Positions 11,728-24,012 of a stretch of DNA of 64,000 nucleotides are shown here, one piece after another. The stretch lies in the NCBI GenBank assembly GCA_022385805.1, contig MU277711.1, forward strand, positions 62,001 to 126,000, read 5' to 3'. The notes below the pieces were generated by a model. That model was not told the DNA's origin. It worked only from the letters and a program-made list of their open reading frames with translations, and did no database searches. The position numbers and the translations under genes were made by a program. Origin of the DNA: Pilatotrama ljubarskyi. Its lineage: Eukaryota; Basidiomycota; Agaricomycetes; Polyporales; Polyporaceae. How positions within the stretch are numbered: position 1 is the stretch's first letter; the number at the start of each line of letters is the position of its first letter.

Positions 11728-12278
11728 GACGAGAGAATGAAGGACTAGATAATGAAGAGAAAGACGTGAGGCGGAAAGAGGTGAGTGAGAGTGCACCGCA
11801 AGAGAGGTGGGACTTCACGTTCGTCAGCGGGAACCGCGAAGCGCCCAGAACACGGCCGGCGCTGTGCAGCGTCCGCTGGGTTTGTTCTCGACTTCGCTGT
11901 GGACGGACCGCTGGACTGCGTTTGTGATATTCTGTGGCTCATTTCCGCTGGGAATCTGTCCCGTGGTACTGCTGCGCGTGTCTTGATGGGGCGACACGGG
12001 TTTGTCAATGAAAGTGCACTGCGGTAGCTTTTGCTGCGGCAGGGTCTGCCGCGGGAGCTTCTACGCTATCTGGCGCAGGTTGTATAAGTAGAAGGGTGAG
12101 ATGAAAGCATCAAATGCCCGCTTTGTGGCCCAAGATGCCGCTTCTTGGGGCTTCTTGTCAACACGCCGTGTCCGCACCGTCTCTCTCTGCGCGTTGGCCC
12201 TGTCTGCCCTGTCCTCCTCAGCCATCACCCTCGAGACGACTCCAGTCCTCTCCTTCTCCATCCCCCAGTTCTCACCCT
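11728..12278. other. divergent promoter region Pam18 / UPF1-like helicase
   Basis: 550 bp with no supported gene. A TATAAG motif lies at 12083-12088, about 190 bp upstream of the helicase start codon. Open frames that run through the helicase start on the plus strand have no conserved content upstream of 12279. Confidence 0.4.
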
Positions 12279-15026
12279 ATGGCCCCCAAGACGCGCACCA
12301 TCTACCAGAACCTCCTCGATGACGACCATCCTCCTATCGTGGTGGAGGAGGAAGTCCTCGAGTCCAAGCTCACGAAGGAGCTCTTCGACGCCTTCTTCGA
12401 GGGCACCCCCGCCCCTCGTCGAGTTGGCCTCGCTCCAGTTTACACCGGAAACGGTTCGCTCTGCAGGCTCGCTGTCGCGGTGAGCACCAAGGTCATCATC
12501 ATCCAATTCCACGCGAAGGGCAAGGGCGCGAACGCGTACAAGGGTCGCACGATCCTCTCCTCCGAGGTGCTCTGCAACCCGGACGTCCTGTGCCTCGCCT
12601 TCGATCTCAACAAGGTTGCCGTCGCCCTGTTCACCGACCAGAACCTCCGCATCCTCAACGGCATCGATGTCCAAAGCTCATGCGGCATCAGCCGTGAGCC
12701 ACTTGCGGCGATCAAGTTTGCCGCTGGAGACACCGTCGCAGTTATGGACCTGAACGTCCGCGCCGTCTTCGGGAGCTCCGTGCTCGACTCCGGGCGTTCG
12801 ACTTCCTTTGCACTACAGGCCTGGATCGCACAATGCCTCCCGACGTTCCCTGACGCTGAGGATCGCTTTCAAGGCGCGAAGAGGATCAATACCCATGCCA
12901 TGCCGGAGGTGGTACGTCGTATTGCTGGCGATCAGCGTTTACCTGTCGATCTGATCGAGATCCCTATGCACACTAGCAACTCCGCACCATAGCGGGACTC
13001 GAGCGGGGCGAGAATCGTCTCGCGACCAATGCACCTACTCAGACGAAGCACGAGTATGCCGCGGTCGGTACCCGTCTCTCCACTGCCGAAGTCAAAGCCC
13101 AGCGTTTCCAGAATCGCTTCCGTTATGAGGTGAGTTCTCCAGTGTTTTCTCTTCTGCATAGTGTCCTGATGGTGCGCAAAGACAACTCAAAGAATTGAAC
13201 TCCACGACCCCAGCACAGGGCTCGACTTCATCGTTGAAGGCGCCGTCGACGCTGTCGACGGGCGCAACACCAAGATCAAGGCGGGCATCAACCTTGAGGG
13301 GCGAGTCATCAAGTCTATCGTCACACAAGGCCGTGACGGGCCGACCAATGCCGAGCGTGAGCGGGAGTCGACGATGCTCCTCGCTATGCAAGGCAAGGTC
13401 AACCTCTTCGCCAACCCCTTCCTCCAATACATTTTCCAGCCATCCGATACCTTCACCTGGCCTGAGACCTTCCCAGTTTCTGATACCATTCCCCGTATTG
13501 TCACCACACGCCCCCTCAACAACTCACAGGAGTGGGCAGTCACTGACATGTTGACAAACACCAATGACAAGCGTGTGACCATCATCCAGGGTCCACCTGG
13601 CACCGGTATGTTCCACAGATGTTGCTCTCCCCTGACTCTGTCTCAATCTAGGCCTTTCAGGCAAGACCACTGTCATAGCAGCCTTCGTCACCTCTGCTGT
13701 TGCAGCAGGGGTAACAGGCATCTGGCTCATGGCCCAGTCCAACATTGCTGTCAAGAACATTGCTGAGAAGCTAGCTAATGTTGGCTTTGAGAACTGGCGC
13801 CTTCTTGTCTCCAATGACTTCCATGTTGGCTGGTATGTGTTTCCCATCCTTGCTATCACCTCTACTGACTGCTTCGCAGGCATGAGCACATCTATGGACA
13901 TATCATTAGGAACATCATCACCTCTGGTGAATTTCGTACAGCACATCGTAGGATCCAAGGTGTCCCTGTCATACTCTGCACCCTCTCTATGCTTGCCCAT
14001 CCTCGCATCCATATCTTCACCTCTGCCAACCCCATCAAGATCATGGTGGTTGATGAGGCCAGTCAGATCACTCTTGGCAACTACATTGCACCTCTGCAAA
14101 CCTACACCTCCATCCGCAAGCTTTGCATGATTGGAGATGACAAGCAATGTGAGTCTTCTCAGTCTTCTCAGTTTCCTCTATCAGTCTCAATATAGAGGTG
14201 GGTTGCAGTGCCTCCCTATGGCTCTGAGGAGGATGAGAACATGAAGAGCATCTTTGAGGTCGACCACCTGCGCTCTTCTGTTAGCTTCCTTGACATCCAA
14301 TGTGAGTACTCTGTGCATTTCATCATACTTGTGCTGATTATGGCTCCTAGACCGCATGCCTCCCCTGATTGGGGATGTTGTCTCTGAGGTTGTCTATGAT
14401 GGGCAGCTTCTGTCCAATCCTTTGCACCCTGTGCCCCACACTACTCCCTGCTGCTGGTTTGTCCATGTTGAGGACTCTGAGGAGAAGAGATATGGCACCA
14501 GCTGGCATGTAAGCATCCTCTCTTCCCTCCCCCCACCTTTGACATCAGCTCATATGTTCTTCACCAGAACCCTGCTGAAAGAGCTACAATGCTTAAAATT
14601 GCTGAGAAGCTCCAGACAGAGGGAAAGGACTATGCCATCATCAGCCCCTACGATGCCCAGCGCAACTTCATGGAGAATGAGATGAAGGAATCTGGCTTGA
14701 TCTGGCAGGACAAGTGCTTCAATGTTGACTCGTTCCAAGGTGAGCGAATGCTCTCTGTTTTTGCACCCCAGCAGGTACTGATACTCCTCACAGGGAATGA
14801 GAAGGACTTCATCATTGTCTCCTTGGTACGCTCCAAGGGCCTTGGCTTCCTGGAGGACTTCCGCCGGACCAATGTCATGCTCACTCGCTGCAAGCGGGGC
14901 ATGTACATTGTGACCTCGTGGGGGTTTGTCTGGGACAAGGCTGCTCATACCCTGGTTGGACGCATGGCTGCTGCGTGGGGTGATGAGGTTTGGGTGAACC
15001 CAGAGCACCTGGAGGTTGAGGTGTAG
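12279..15026 (+). CDS. UPF1-like superfamily 1 helicase
   Basis: P-loop RNA/DNA helicase of the UPF1-like SF1 group. Nine exons: 12279-12911, 12977-13129, 13182-13605, 13661-13832, 13880-14148, 14209-14301, 14351-14508, 14568-14739, 14794-15026; 768 aa. The motifs are in order: Walker A GPPGTGKTT (spliced across the 13606-13660 intron), motif II VVDEASQ, GDDKQLPPYG, YRMPPLIGDVV, and the C-terminal DSFQGNEKDFIIVSLVRS with RRTNVMLTRCKRGM. It lacks the Cys/His-rich N-terminus of true UPF1. The first 270 residues, with AFDLNKVAVALFTDQNLRI, faintly recall an RNase-H-like exonuclease fold, but I see no DxE acid pair, so this is speculative. From the Walker A exon onward CpG content collapses (see findings). 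Whether it acts on RNA or DNA is unknown. Confidence 0.88.
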
Positions 15027-15169
15027 ATGTCTGTCTCACTGCTTGCCAATGATCTGAGTCCTGTAAGCTTGTAGTATGTCTACCAGTGCTCTCGTGTACA
15101 GTATGTGCCCTCTTCACAATGTGAGTCATGTCATGGTCCCAGAGCAGTGTGGAGTCTACTAGAGTGTGT

Positions 15170-17735
15170 CTACAAATGTGCATGCAAGGTAGGTTTGCAG
15201 AGGACTTGCATGTCCTCGAGAGCACTCACAACAGCAGCCATGAAGAGCTGAGTGCTCGTCTTTGGACATGAGTGCTTGGACTCAATGCCAAACCTGAGAT
15301 TGTCAGGGGCAGGCATATCTGTGACATGCGCAGCATGTGAGTACAGAATGTTTAGAACATGAAAACAGCACTCACAGTTGATGCCATACCCATCCTCATA
15401 TGAAGCACCAAACCTAGGATCAGCCCACATCAGCGACACCGTCCTCACCTGCCCAAGCCAAAAGAGAGACATACCCGGTCCCGCGGAACTGATACCCCGC
15501 GCTGAGGCCGCTTGTGCTCAACTTCCATTCCTGGCTACGCGCGAAGAGCTCGTCCTCGAAGAGGGCATGGCGCTCGCCTGCGTCTGCGCGGAGCATTAGG
15601 CGCAGCCCGAGCAAGTGGCGGTCGATCCCGCGGCCGGTCGCGGCCTCGCGCGTGAGCTGCGTGTGCGTCTGGAGCGCGCGTTTGAGGAGAGCGAGGCGGG
15701 TGTCGTTCTGTGCATGTGGTGTCGTCCGGAATGGCACGTCGGCGGTTGGCGGACGGCGGTGAGACGAGGCGAGACGCGAGGAACGATAATATGACTTACG
15801 GACGTGGACGGGTCGGCCATGGCGAGGACCCACGCGCGGCTGTCGGCGGAGAGCGCGCGGATCGTCTCGGTGCGGCCGTGCTTGAAGAGCCGGGTGAGCG
15901 CGGTCTCGTATGTCGCGGTGAACTCGCCGCGCGTGCGGTACCACGCGAGCTGGAGCGCCATCTGGATGTACGCGTCGGGCGAGAGGCGGGCTGCGGGTAT
16001 GGGTTGAGGGAGAGCTCGGGAGACGGAAGGGGAAGGACGGAGGGAGATCTCGAGAGGACGTACCTTCGTTCTTGATCCAGTCGACGCCATACGCGTCGAA
16101 CACGAGCTCGTCGTTGTCCGAGTCGTCGACGATTGCCTTGGCACGCTTCGCCGCCTCCTCGCACTCGGCTTCGAGCCTGCTGTCCACTACCCAGTCGAGG
16201 CGTTCCCAGCCGTCCGCAATCCGCATCGCGTCCTCGCCCTTCTCTCCGCCAAGCCCACTCTCGCAGCGTTCGCTGCCTAAGCGGTGAGGGAACACATCCT
16301 CGTCCACACCCTGCACGATCGCATAGTCGGCGATGACGCTGGGTACAAGAGCGTCGACGGGGGAATGCTCGCCTAGGACGCCGGCGCGCGTGTTCGCCTC
16401 GACGATGAGCGTGAACGCCTTGTCGTACCACCGATTATGTCCCGGGCGCGCGCCGTGCCCCGAGCGCACGTTGTGCAGGTGCGCCGCGAGGTCCGGGTCG
16501 GGCGTTGTGTGGGAAGCGGGTAGGTTGTATGTGTAGTCGTCCAGGCTGAGAGCGAAGACAGTTTGCGTGATGATGCGGAAGGTGCGTTGATTGGTGGGGG
16601 AGAGCGAGAGGAGGTGGGCGAGGTTCTGTACGACAGCCGATTAGTGGACCGGAGGGCATTGGTGAGGAAGTTCTGAAGAGGACTTACGTCTGCCCATCGG
16701 TCCCGGTCATTAGTGGTGAGCACGCTCACAGGAACAGCACGCTCGCCCTTCCTCCGTCGAGCCTCCGCATCAGCGACCGCGGCGCGCAGCCTGTCCTCAA
16801 TCAAAGCAGCAGGCAGAGGGCTCCGGTCAGAGGCCATGACCTCGACCGCATACATCCAGTCGTTGAGCATGAGGAGCACCTTCCGGGCGTCCGCGTCCGC
16901 GAGAGTCGGGATGGACGAGAAGCGGTCGCAGTCGCGCTGCGGGACGCGGCAGGCGTTGAACACTTGGAGGGCTGCATGGCGGAACCAGAGACCTGGTCAG
17001 CGTTAGCGGTGTAGCTGCTCGGGCGAGGGAAGGGAAGTCGTGGTGGGTGTACCTGTTCGCGTGGTATCCGGGTAGACCTCTTGCCTGCGATTCGTCAGCG
17101 TCTTTCATGTAGACCGTCTTCGTTCACAGGGTACCGACCGTTCTAGCTGCGCTTTGAAGTCGACGATGCGATGGACGAGCCAGGCTGCGCGACGAATCTG
17201 CCACGGCGTATACCCACGTAGAGGACTTGACACATGTCGGACGGAAGGCGGGATGACCTGGTCGTCACCGAGAGCCAGCCACCAGTTCGAGTTGACGATG
17301 AGGGGTGCGCGCCATTCGTGGTACGCCTTCTTCAGCCATATATTATCGTTCAGCCAGTTGTTAGGCGAGATCCTGTCCAGCTCTTCGACCATACAGCGGC
17401 CGTTTAAGCAGAGCCTCGGGTAGGAGTACCTGAAGAGACACACCTAGTAGCCTCTCTTGACATAGCCGTCCTATGCCGTTCTCGAAGTCGTTCGCGAGCT
17501 GCTGACGAGCCGCGTAGGCAGTGTTGAAGTCGGTCCCACCTCGCGCCTCGTCCTCTTGAAGAAACGGTTCGAGGGACTGGAGGTACTTCTGCAGAGTCTT
17601 GTGCAGGTCGGGGACGGGCAGACGAGGCAACGACGGGATTGAGGTGCGAGAGGCAGCTCTTGCGCGAGAGGGAAGGAGAGGCGCTTGCATGTGAAGCGGG
17701 CGATGGACGAGAGAGCGGAGAGAGCGAGCGAGCAT
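15170..17735 (-). CDS. carnitine O-acetyltransferase, mitochondrial
   Basis: Carnitine/choline acyltransferase family; moves acetyl groups between CoA and carnitine for shuttling between peroxisome, cytosol and mitochondrion. Exons in coding order: 17735-17444, 17382-17139, 17084-17053, 16992-16688, 16625-16064, 15990-15800, 15707-15475, 15413-15376, 15318-15170; 681 aa. The N-terminus is Arg/Ser-rich without acids, as in a mitochondrial presequence. Conserved blocks are NDNIWLKKAYHEWRAP, NRWYDKAFTLIVEAN, the catalytic-His motif GEHSPVD (His about 378), STSGLS and EDGYGINY. There is no C-terminal peroxisomal SKL-type signal (it ends LHAHL). The first intron uses a weak GAAG acceptor, chosen for frame. 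The last two exons lie inside the CpG-poor block. It is convergent with the helicase, with 143 bp between stop codons. Confidence 0.93.
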
Positions 17736-18586
17736 CTATAGGCGTAGGGACATGCGGGTCGCCGTGCAGACCATCTTCAAGATCCGTAGTAGACCGGCGA
17801 GCAGTGTCGGGACAGCGTCAAGCTGCAGACGCGGGCGACACGCGAGAAAAGCGATCGACGTCACACAAGGAAAAGCACGTCACGTGCCGCAGCGTCACGC
17901 GCGTCGCGTGCACATGGCGCGCGTGCGCGAATCGCGACTGCTGCAGCGCGTCCACGCCCGCTCTCTTTCTTCCACCGCTCTCTTCTCTTCCCTGCCACCA
18001 CCATCCTCTCCTTCCGCGCGCGCTGCCCTCTCGCGCCTCGTCACTGCGTACGACGACCTCGGCGCTCTCTCGCGCACAGCCAGAGTGAAGAGACCCAGCC
18101 ACGCATACTCTTCCAAGCCACATTCACTAGCAGCCGCTTATCCTTCCAGCCGTTGTCTACAACACCCGTCCTCCGCTCGTTGAACATCAGACTCGTTTAC
18201 GACAGCACGCATACCGCGCCCGAGACTCGGCCACATCACGCTCGACATCACCTCTAGCACCGTCCCAGGTGTGTTTGACGATCTGCGAGCCGACACTGCT
18301 CAGCCACTCGCCCGCGCGTGCTCTGACCACAACGCTCATAGACCGCTATACCCAAGGCGATCATTCACACCGCTCTGCAGGAAGCTCCGATCTTGCGTAT
18401 CACGCCGTCTCTGCCTTTGTTCCTCAATAGCGCATATAGTCTTCCAGTAATTTGCCTCAAAGCAGATACCCTTCCCCTCCGGTGAGCGCATTCGCCGGGT
18501 GCGCTCTATTTCCGTTATACTTACCACCGCACTGGCTCCAGTTGATATTTACATTGCCACTCAGACGCGTCGGTTCGCAAACGAAC
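17736..18586. other. divergent promoter region carnitine acetyltransferase / RMI1
   Basis: 850 bp without a supported gene. CpG-rich, with pyrimidine-rich tracts near both start codons. Long open frames on both strands around 17750-18180 look like by-products of high GC content: skewed composition and no conserved motif. Confidence 0.4.
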
Positions 18587-20530
18587 ATGGCACCCCCACC
18601 TCCCGAGGTCGTCCAATGGCTCAAGCGCACTTATCCACGACCGACGGTCGATCCTGTAGGTCCCGCACAGCCTCGCTCGACCCGCTATGCTGACATCCTC
18701 GCTATGATAGGAGTGGCTCGAAGGCTGTTATGAATGGATCCAAGCAGAGCACCGTCTTGATCCCGCCCGCGACATGCCCGCCATTATCAAGCACATTGAA
18801 GTGCAGCTCCTCCAGTCCGACCTCGCCGACAGCATGCTCGCCGGGACTGGGATCCCCGAGAACATCCTCACGGCCGCAAACGCGTTCATAGAGGGCCCCA
18901 TCCTCGTGCAGGTCGCCGGGATCATGGAGATCGGGCACAGCGCGTACAGTCTGCTGCAAGTATACGAGTCGCGAGAGGAATGGCGCAAGCAGGCGAAGCT
19001 GAGGGAGACGAGGGGAGAGGCGGTGGCGGAGGAGGAGCGTAAGCCTATGCCGAAATACCCGCGGTCGATGCTGCAGTTCCACTTAAGCGACGGCATATCG
19101 ATCTTGCCCGCTATCGAGTGCAAGAAGATGCCCGAATTCGAGCTCGGGGAGACTCCGCTGGGCTACAAGGTCAGTGCTTAGCCTTGACCGTCCCGCCTCC
19201 GAATCGTCCTCCGCGACTCTCGGAGACTCGCTGTGCTGTGGATCATGCTAATCCGCGCGAAGGGCAGATGATCATCAGGAACGTGCCCGTGCGGCACCAG
19301 ACCGCACTCCTGAAGCCCGAGTGTATCGAGCTGAAGGGCTACCTCATTGCCGACCGGGACAAGAACCGCGACGCTCTCCTCTACCGCGCCCTTAAGGCGA
19401 GGCTTGGGTATGCGAACTTCTTCCCTTCGCACTCGCCTAGCACTCACGCAGACCCTCGCAGAGAACCGGTCGAGGAGCCATTGCCCGCGCCCGCGCCTTC
19501 GCCTCCACCTGGGCCAGCGCAAGAGCCCCGCTCTCCCTTGCGGGAGATCACCCCACCACTAGCCGCGGCCGACGCGGGTCCCTCAAATTCCCCTCGCCGC
19601 GCCGAGCGCGAACACGACGACGACGCAGGCCAGCCGCGCCGGCGAAAACGGCCTAGTCGCGCAGGGCGCTCGCCCTCTCCAGATCCTCCCCCACGCGAAG
19701 CCGTCCTGCAGCGCTCGCGGTACTTCTCGAAGCCGACGAGCGGGTTGAATAACCTCGCGACAGTGTCCAACGGTGCACCATCAGGTGGCGTGGACGCCGA
19801 AGTAGACATGGAGGACGATGTGGGCAGGGTGCGCGTCGACTCGGGCGACGCGGACGCGATGCAGAACCTCGCGCGAGCGATCGGGCTCTCGCCTGCGCGC
19901 CCCGCACCGGCGCACGTTCCCCTGAAAGAGGACGACAGCGACGACGACCCCTTGGCCCCCAGCTCGAATGGGCACCCCGGTGCAAACGGAAAAGGGAAGG
20001 GAAAGGGCAAGCAGCGCGCCGAGCCCGTATTTGGCGAGCCGGCCTCGGACGACTACGGCTTCGAGTTCGAAATGGACGACAGCTTCCTCGAGCAGGTCGA
20101 CCGCGCCGAGCAGGAGGCGCTCCTGCGCGCGGCCGCTGCGAACCTTGACAGCAGGACAAACGGCAGCCAGTCGCAGTCGCAGACACACGTCGGAAGCGCG
20201 CAGACGCACGTACGCACGCGCACCCAGATCAAAGCAGAGCCTCAAAGCCAATACACAACAACCACCACCAGCAAGACGCTCTTCAGCACCGCCGCCGCCG
20301 GCACCGCAGGTACGCAGCGCCCAGTCCCGCGCCCTATACCCCGGGCGGGCTCTGCTGCGGCAGGGCCGGGGACGTCGTCGAGCGGGAGCGGGGCGGACGT
20401 GCCGATGGACGTGATCGACATCAGCGACGACGATGTGGAAGACAAGGAGAACGTGCCGGTGCCGACGCGCCATGTGCGCAGGCGGGTCGCGTTGCCCGTG
20501 GACGCGGACGTTATCGAGCTGTCCGACTGA
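18587..20530 (+). CDS. RMI1: RecQ-mediated genome instability protein 1 (RMI1)
   Basis: OB-fold subunit of the RecQ helicase-topoisomerase III-Rmi1 complex that dissolves double Holliday junctions; nuclear. Exons 18587-18655, 18711-19169, 19268-20530; 596 aa. The N-terminal helical part (EVVQWLKRTYPRPTVDPEWLEGCYEW) is followed by the OB-fold with AGTGIPENI and ILVQVAGIMEIGHSAYSLLQ, then YPRSMLQFHLSDG. Residue 235 onward is long, acidic and low in complexity (Pro/Ser/Asp-rich), and ends with VIDISDDDVEDKENV. That tail is probably disordered. Length is in the range of fungal or animal RMI1 with a tail; yeast Rmi1 is much shorter. Confidence 0.9.
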
Positions 20531-21170
20531 GTCCCGAGTCCTGAGCTAGTCCTCATGAATGGCGAGAGCGGGCGAGGGGGCGCGTCGCAGGGCGGCCATG
20601 CCACTGCCAGCGGCCAACCTAATGCGGGGGCGTGCGAGGTGAAGTGAATGAAGAGAGAATGTAAGCGCAGGACGATACCGTATGTTATTGTAATCTGTCG
20701 GGATATCCGCGCTCCGGTAGGGACGCACCACGTTCGAGCGGTGTATACTCAAGTTACAAGCCGTCGTATACCATGTCTTCTGTATCTCATAATAGTCACC
20801 GTTAAGGCCTGTAGGCGGAGCCAACTCACACCCCGGGACGCTTTGCCCTCGCCTTCACTAGTATACGTCGCGCATCAGCATGAAGGCGATGACAACTCGA
20901 GCTATCCCTCCGTGCTGCTCGATTCTGCGCAGGCTGTACAGTAGAACTCACAGGGAGCTACCTGCGTTCGCACGCATCGGGAGCCTCGGGAGTATTGCCC
21001 ATGACTGCGATGCGAAAGAGGCATTCTTGGTGCCGACCACTCTCTGATACACGACTTCAAGATCCGAGCCCTTGGGGAATAATACATAAGCACAGCAGTC
21101 CAGCTCCGCGGCTCACCAAGCCGTCGACCCTCTAATGTACACGTCTCTGCGGGACGACGTCGGCAAGCGT
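20531..21170. other. convergent 3' region RMI1 / J-protein
   Basis: 640 bp between two stop codons. Nothing gene-like is seen; short open frames lack conserved motifs. Confidence 0.4.
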
Positions 21171-22239
21171 TCACCCGAGGATTTGCACCTTTGTCTTTTT
21201 CTTCTTCTTCGAGTTGGCAGCAAAGGACCTCCAGCTCCCTACGCGCTGCTCTCGAGTCTCTGCCGGGCAGCTCGTGAGTATAGCGATGCTAGCAAACTAG
21301 CTTCAGGACGTACCCTCCCACTGGGCCTCCTCTTCTGCCTTCCTCTTTTTGGCGTTCGCTTCTTCCTCCTTCTTGCGCGCCTCGAGTCCTTCGTTCGCGA
21401 GGTTCATCTTGACGGCCCTACGCGTATATGTTAGAGTGGCGCTCGAGTGCCATAACGCGCTACTGCGACCTACTTTCGCCGCCGCACTTCCTCGTCTATG
21501 AGAAGCTCCTTTGACTTCGCGAGGAACTGCTGTCGCCATGGAGGGATAAGGCCCTTCAGACGTGGGTCGTCATCCCGGGTATTCGGGGGCAAGTTGTGCG
21601 ATCTCAGTAGGATGACTCTGGCTTGATGGATGACCGCGTCGAGCTCCTCGCGCTTTGTCTTGTCTGATAGCTCGGACTCGGCCTGTCATGGAGTCACGTC
21701 AACATATCTTCAGTACAAAGAGGAGCGCACTACACGCCGCGCGCGCAGAAGCGAACCCAAACGGAGAGCGAGTAAAGAGTCACTGACCTTCTTCAGGAGG
21801 TCGAATGCCTCCGGGGCGCGCGGATGGGAGGTCTTGTCAGGGTGGATGACTGGACGTTAGGCAACGTACAGTGCTGGTCAATACATGGTCACACGGGTGC
21901 AAGGCCTGAAGTAGGCCGAACTGTGAAATGCTCACAGAGCGAGAGATGCCTGTACTTCTTCTTGATTTCCTCAGGCGTCGCATCTTCATTAATGTCTAGG
22001 ATCTCATATGGGCTGTAGGCGCGGTCAGAAGGAAAGCAAGATATCGCCACCGGGAGCGCAAGCCACAACGGAAGGAAGACGTACTTGAGCTTGAAGGCCT
22101 TCAGGATGCGCTCCACCTCAATCTCGCGCTGGAATGCGGTTGCCTCCCTACTGAGGAGTTTCTCGATGTCTTCGACCGCGGGGTCATTGGGCTTGGACGA
22201 GCTCGCGGGGGTGGACGAGGACGACGCTGCTTCAGACAT
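21171..22239 (-). CDS. J-domain protein, DNAJC8-like
   Basis: Co-chaperone with a central J domain, similar in arrangement to the splicing-associated DNAJC8 (nuclear). Exons in coding order: 22239-22085, 22012-21936, 21849-21788, 21682-21474, 21417-21314, 21238-21171; 224 aa. A Ser-rich N-terminus is followed by IEKLLSREATAF, then the J domain with PYEILDINEDATPEEIKKKYR and the HPD motif at about residues 80-82, split over two introns. The rest is helical and charged, and ends with WRSFAANSKKKKKTK, matching the Lys-rich tail of DNAJC8. The last intron's acceptor (CGTAG) was picked to keep WRSF. The start codon is 200 bp from that of COX11, on the opposite strand. Confidence 0.9.
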
Positions 22240-22439
22240 CACGACTGAGTACGCAAGACGACCTTGGACAGATATTTACAGCGGTTTCTACGGCACAAAC
22301 GCGAGGCAATAAGAGCAGGATTGGGTGACCGAGTCGAAGAGCAAGCGAGAGCGAGAGGCGAGGAAGGCGGCAAGCGGCAAGCCTGGACGTGGGGGTATGC
22401 GGCAGAGATGCGCGAGCGCCGGACGCCTTCAGTCTCGCC

Positions 22440-23631
22440 ATGAACCATCTCCGTGCTGCATTCCTCCGACCAGTCTGTCGGGCACACTCGCTGCCTTCGA
22501 CGTCTTGCGGCGGTGCCTTTTCTGGTCAGACATTTGTGAGCTCATAGCGACTGTGCACCTATGGCCTGTTCTGAAACCAGACTCGTCTTCAGAGAGGTTT
22601 GCACTGGGCTGCGCGGGCTGGAGGCAGAGTTTCGACACATTCGTTACGTCGGGACGTCCCTCGTCCAGGTCGGACATCATGGCGAAATGCTTCGACGGAG
22701 AGCGGGCCAACACCCTCTCCAAGACCTTCGAGCTCGTCCAGCACGCCTCCGCATGGGTCGCGACCGCGCTTCAAGACGAGGGAGGAGATGTATGCGGCCC
22801 GGAACCGTAGTCTGCTCATGTACACCACCGCCGTCGTACGCCTTGTCCTTCCGTCCTGTTCTGCTTCTGTCTAACAAGGCCTCTTTGACCAACAAGATAA
22901 TCGTCGGAGTCGGTGTTACCTATGCTGCGGTGCCGCTATACCGCATGTTCTGCGCCGCGACCGGCTTTGCGGGTACGCCCAAGGTGGGCATGGGCAAATT
23001 TGAGGCGGACCGACTAGTGCCCGTGGAGAACGCAAAGCGCATTAAGGTCCACTTCAATGCGGACACTTCGGATGCGCTTCCATGGCAATTCACCCCGCAG
23101 CAGAAGTTTGTGAGCGTTCTTCCCGGAGAGACGAGCCTTGCGTTCTACAAGGCGAAGAACAAGTCGGACAAGGACATCATCGGTATTGCGACCTACAACG
23201 TCACTCCTGACCGGGTACGTCTACCGAATTTGAAGAGAGGACGTATAGCTTACAATAGGCTACCTCAGATCGCACCGTACTTTGCGAAGGTCGAATGCTT
23301 CTGCTTCGAGGAACAGAAGCTCCTGGCAGGAGAGGAGGTCGACATGCCTCTGCTCTTCTTCATTGACCGAGATGTTCTGGATGATCCCGCCTGCCGGAAT
23401 CTGGACGATATTGTATTGTCCTACACGTTCTTCCGGTAGGGGCTACGGTCATTATGATATTCACTGTTACTGAATGTTCTTTTCATATTCAGAGCACGGC
23501 GGAACGCACAAGGTCATTTAGAACCTGACGCGTCCGACGAGGTCGTACAAGCCTCTCAAGGGTTCTCGGGCTATGAGATCGCCCCCAAAGCTGAGGATAG
23601 AGCGAAGAGCGAGAAAGCCTCCTCTTCGTAG
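22440..23631 (+). CDS. COX11: cytochrome c oxidase assembly protein Cox11
   Basis: Copper chaperone that delivers copper to the Cu(B) site of Cox1; mitochondrial inner membrane, facing the intermembrane space. Exons 22440-22535, 22593-22835, 22897-23214, 23269-23435, 23493-23631; 320 aa. The N-terminus is Arg-rich and presequence-like. MYAARNRSLLMYTTAV begins the single membrane span, continued by VGVGVTYAAVPLYRMFC. The copper-binding ECFCFEEQ motif is in exon 4, followed by MPLLFFIDRDV. An intron (23215-23268) is 54 nt and in frame, so it can be misread as coding. The acceptor at 22896 could alternatively lie at 22878, adding six residues. Confidence 0.95.
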
Positions 23632-24012
23632 GCTCGGTTGTATTGTATACACTCACTAATGTTACTTTGCTCTTCACTCAAGAGTCGCATATACCGGATG
23701 TGGTCCAACGCGCTGGTGAAGATATATAGAGCATGAGATGTTACTTTCTGGTGACACCATGATGGTCGCGCGGCCAGGTTAGAGCAGACTCTGAAGAGCG
23801 CCGTCCTACATCAAGTCCACTGCACGAGGGCGAAACTAGCGCCAGTAACGGGCTTCCAGTAGCGTCTTCTAGCGTGCCAGGACGAACTACTTAGGGAAAT
23901 AAAGCAGTGGAAATGTATGATGTGAGTTCCAAGATGAATCGCCCAGGAGATAGTACTATACTTTTCGAGAGACAAGACGGGTCTCCCTTCTCATACACCG
24001 GAAGAGTGTCAC
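23632..24012. other. convergent 3' region COX11 / Acl4
   Basis: 380 bp between stop codons of two convergent genes. No coding or structural signal seen. Confidence 0.4.

Noticed and set aside
13606..13660. A Walker A variant with a three-residue insert (GTGLSGKT)
   Set aside because: Using the acceptor TTTCAG at 13660 instead of the earlier CTAG gives the canonical GPPGTGKTT and a normal 55-nt intron.
15420..17443. Long open frames read through introns of carnitine acetyltransferase (for example a 349-codon frame)
   Set aside because: They include intron sequence; removing GT-AG introns restores the family alignment and one continuous frame.
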